Assembly: GCA_020630065.1 (NCBI GenBank)
Contig: JAHDCC010000010.1
Location: forward strand, 21,494-72,791
Direction of reading: 5' to 3'
From: Acidimicrobiales bacterium
GTDB lineage: Bacteria; Actinomycetota; Acidimicrobiia; Acidimicrobiales; SZUA-35
DNA length: 51,298 nt
The notes beneath the pieces were generated by a model. It worked only from the letters and a program-made list of their open reading frames with translations, was not told the origin of the DNA and searched no databases. The translations under genes and the position numbers were made by a program. This document shows positions 50,066-51,298 of this stretch, piece by piece (position 1 is the stretch's first letter; every line of letters starts with the position of its first letter).

Positions 50066-50815
50066 TTATCGGTGGATGGGCAACTTTGAATCAGATGACT
50101 CGGCTGCCCATTCCCAGTGGTCAAAGGTGGCCTCTTCGCCTAGTGGAGTGTGGGTGTCACGACGTTTGTGGTCCGACAAAGCGTTTGTCGACGGGCGAGG
50201 GTTTACTACTAGGACGGCCTCGGTTTCGTCTCCGGAGGTGACCTGACTTTTCGTTTGTCTAGCGATGAGGGGCAGTTCGATCTGGACTGGTCTGGTAGTG
50301 GACGCCAGCTGACGAACCGTGGCGTTGACACTCCGAGTTCGATCGGAAAGAGTTCTCTCTTTCGATGGGGTTCTTCCCGATTTTTCCGTGCTGGGTGTAA
50401 TCGGGATCGTGATCGGTTCGAATTCTGGGTCGATGGATGATGGCAGCGTTACTACAACGACGTCTCGTCTCTTCGCCGTTGCTTGATTTGAACGACTCGA
50501 TAAAGGTTTGGAGAGGAGTTGTCGTTGGGCTGCGACTACATTGTGAAACTCGATGAAAGTTCCGTCATCGGTAACAGGCGGCATGGTGAGCCTCCGTTGC
50601 CCTCTAAGGTCCGACGTTTCCTTGGCTAGAAGCGTTGCCCCTTCTTGGTAGAGACGGTGGGTTGGAGGGCTGGTGCGAACGACGGAGCGGCTGCGAACCT
50701 TTTCTGTGGACCACGGCTGTTGCCGAACCGTTTGTGTTCTCGAAAGCCTGGTTTCGATCGTAGGCCTTGGCTTGCTCCTAGTCACGTATCGTCGTCGTGG
50801 GCTTGTCATCGTCAT
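50066..50815 (-). CDS. Unrecognised Arg/Ser/Thr-rich protein
   Basis: 249 residues, starting MTMTSPRRRYVTRSKPRPT, with GAGG seven bases before the ATG. Basic, rich in Arg, Ser, Thr and Pro, poor in long hydrophobic runs and probably mostly disordered. More ordered pieces are FIEFHNVVAAQRQLL, DVVVVTLPSSIDPEFEPITI and the Trp-containing tail HWEWAAESSD. No domain recognised. Start site, length and the hairpin after its end support a real gene, but a chance frame cannot be excluded. Confidence 0.45.
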   Translation of the reverse strand: MTMTSPRRRYVTRSKPRPTIETRLSRTQTVRQQPWSTEKVRSRSVVRTSPPTHRLYQEGATLLAKETSDLRGQRRLTMPPVTDDGTFIEFHNVVAAQRQLLSKPLSSRSNQATAKRRDVVVVTLPSSIDPEFEPITIPITPSTEKSGRTPSKERTLSDRTRSVNATVRQLASTTRPVQIELPLIARQTKSQVTSGDETEAVLVVNPRPSTNALSDHKRRDTHTPLGEEATFDHWEWAAESSDSKLPIHR

Positions 50816-50891
50816 ATCTATCCTCTTTCGCCTGAGTTATATCTGTCAGATACAACCAACGAGTCAAAAGTTCCCGATCGTCGATTTTTTT

Positions 50892-50973
50892 GCGAGCCAC
50901 GTACTGCGCGTTCGACCACACCTCTCCAATATCGTGTTTTCGAAAGCGTGTGGTGGTGCAACACGTGGCTCGC
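50892..50973 (-). ncRNA. Long RNA-type hairpin between minus-strand genes
   Basis: GCGAGCCACGT and ACGTGGCTCGC form a perfect 11-bp outer stem. In the minus-strand RNA it continues through GUUGC/GCAGU (wobble pairs) to 16 pairs, then after an internal loop ACCACAC pairs with GUGUGGU, ending in a UUUCGAAA tip region. Seven A follow on the minus strand, so it is not a standard terminator for the upstream gene. It could be a leader structure of the 50815 ORF, a small RNA or a small palindromic repeat element. Confidence 0.4.
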
Positions 50974-50986
50974 TAGTCGGTTCGGG

Positions 50987-51298
50987 CTAGGTCAGCGTGT
51001 CAAAGCCGCTCGTGTTAGAAGTCGATGGTTCAGACGGATCGGACCAGTCGGATCCCGGTGAGTTCGACCAGACACTGTTGTCTCGGTGATGGTCGTAATC
51101 GACTTCGCAGTATGAGTCATGCCATGGTTCGTCCGAGAACCAGTCATCGACCGAGCAACGTGGTTTGATCTCTTGACCGGGCTGTGGATGCCACAGGTAC
51201 GGCTGACATGGGATTTCGCCGACACCACCGGAAACTCTGTCCTGGTCAAAACACTGGACGCCGAATTGGGGTTCTGTTGGCGCTGCAATTGCGGCTTC
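50987..51298 (-). CDS. C-terminal part of an unrecognised Trp/Cys-rich protein, runs off right edge
   Basis: Reading the minus strand from base 51298 gives 103 codons without a stop until TAG at 50987-50989. The text includes IPCQPYLWHPQPG, CSVDDWFSDEPWHDSYCEV and SNSPGSDWSDPSE. Four Cys and six Trp in an acidic, loop-rich setting, with no Lys/Arg excess, look like protein rather than a shadow; the overlapping 98-residue minus ORF with an ATG is the shadow. The start lies beyond the window. No family is recognised. Confidence 0.6.
   Translation of the reverse strand, partial: EAAIAAPTEPQFGVQCFDQDRVSGGVGEIPCQPYLWHPQPGQEIKPRCSVDDWFSDEPWHDSYCEVDYDHHRDNSVWSNSPGSDWSDPSEPSTSNTSGFDTLT

Noticed and set aside
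50401-50440. GGTTCGAATTC, resembling a tRNA T-loop
   Set aside because: No matching acceptor, D or anticodon stems around it; no tRNA found in the window.
50992-51288. 98-codon minus-strand ORF with an ATG
   Set aside because: Out of frame with the more protein-like open frame that runs off the edge; rich in Thr/Arg/Ser shadow text.

Overview
The window reads as a chromosomal segment of an actinomycete, most likely an uncultured, moderate-GC, possibly marine member of the Acidimicrobiia. The phylum call rests on the histidine phosphatase – DUF3090 – SCO1664-like block (26249–28399), the LCP ligase, DUF4333-like and DUF4214 proteins and the domain mix. The class and habitat are inference. Genes are tightly packed on both strands. 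I saw no tRNA, rRNA, CRISPR array or insertion sequence.

Layout. 1–10189: a DUF2339 membrane protein entering from the left edge, a lipid-anchored alpha/beta hydrolase, a DedA protein, a TM2 protein, a UvrD-type helicase, a HAD-IB phosphatase, an MFS transporter, the decayed remains of a ClC chloride channel, and a pirin. 10318–23972: a surface-glycan region with a PAPS-dependent sulfotransferase, a GT2 transferase, a split Alg13/Alg14-like transferase pair, an APH-like phosphotransferase, a Wzx-like flippase, an O-antigen-ligase/Wzy-like protein, a Wzz/BY-kinase fusion that has lost its Walker motifs, cysD-cysN-cysC for PAPS synthesis, and an LCP glycopolymer ligase. Together these could make a sulfated polymer attached to the cell wall. 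24332–25777 encodes an FtsK/SpoIIIE-related protein that lacks the motor ATPases.

25788–40733 is mainly housekeeping: the actinobacterial triad, a small HTH regulator with nearby repeats, a 3-methyladenine-type glycosylase, an FAD oxidoreductase, mutM, a MarR regulator, panC-panB, an RNase II/R-type nuclease, lipoproteins, Ppx/GppA, a DUF4214 protein, and a TetR regulator diverging from a zinc-ribbon protein across a palindrome. 40808–43480 is larE-larB-larC, the nickel-pincer cofactor pathway, without larA.

43727–49964 holds a Tat-exported vanadium haloperoxidase-like protein, then four translationally coupled genes: a 4-TM protein, a fatty acid hydroxylase/sterol desaturase, a GH3-type acyl-adenylating ligase and an enolase-superfamily epimerase/racemase. 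This operon is the strongest candidate for an undescribed biosynthetic system, possibly a hydroxylated N-acyl-amino-acid lipid. The right end holds an unrecognised Arg/Ser/Thr-rich ORF, a long RNA-type hairpin, and the 3' end of a Trp/Cys-rich protein that runs off the edge.
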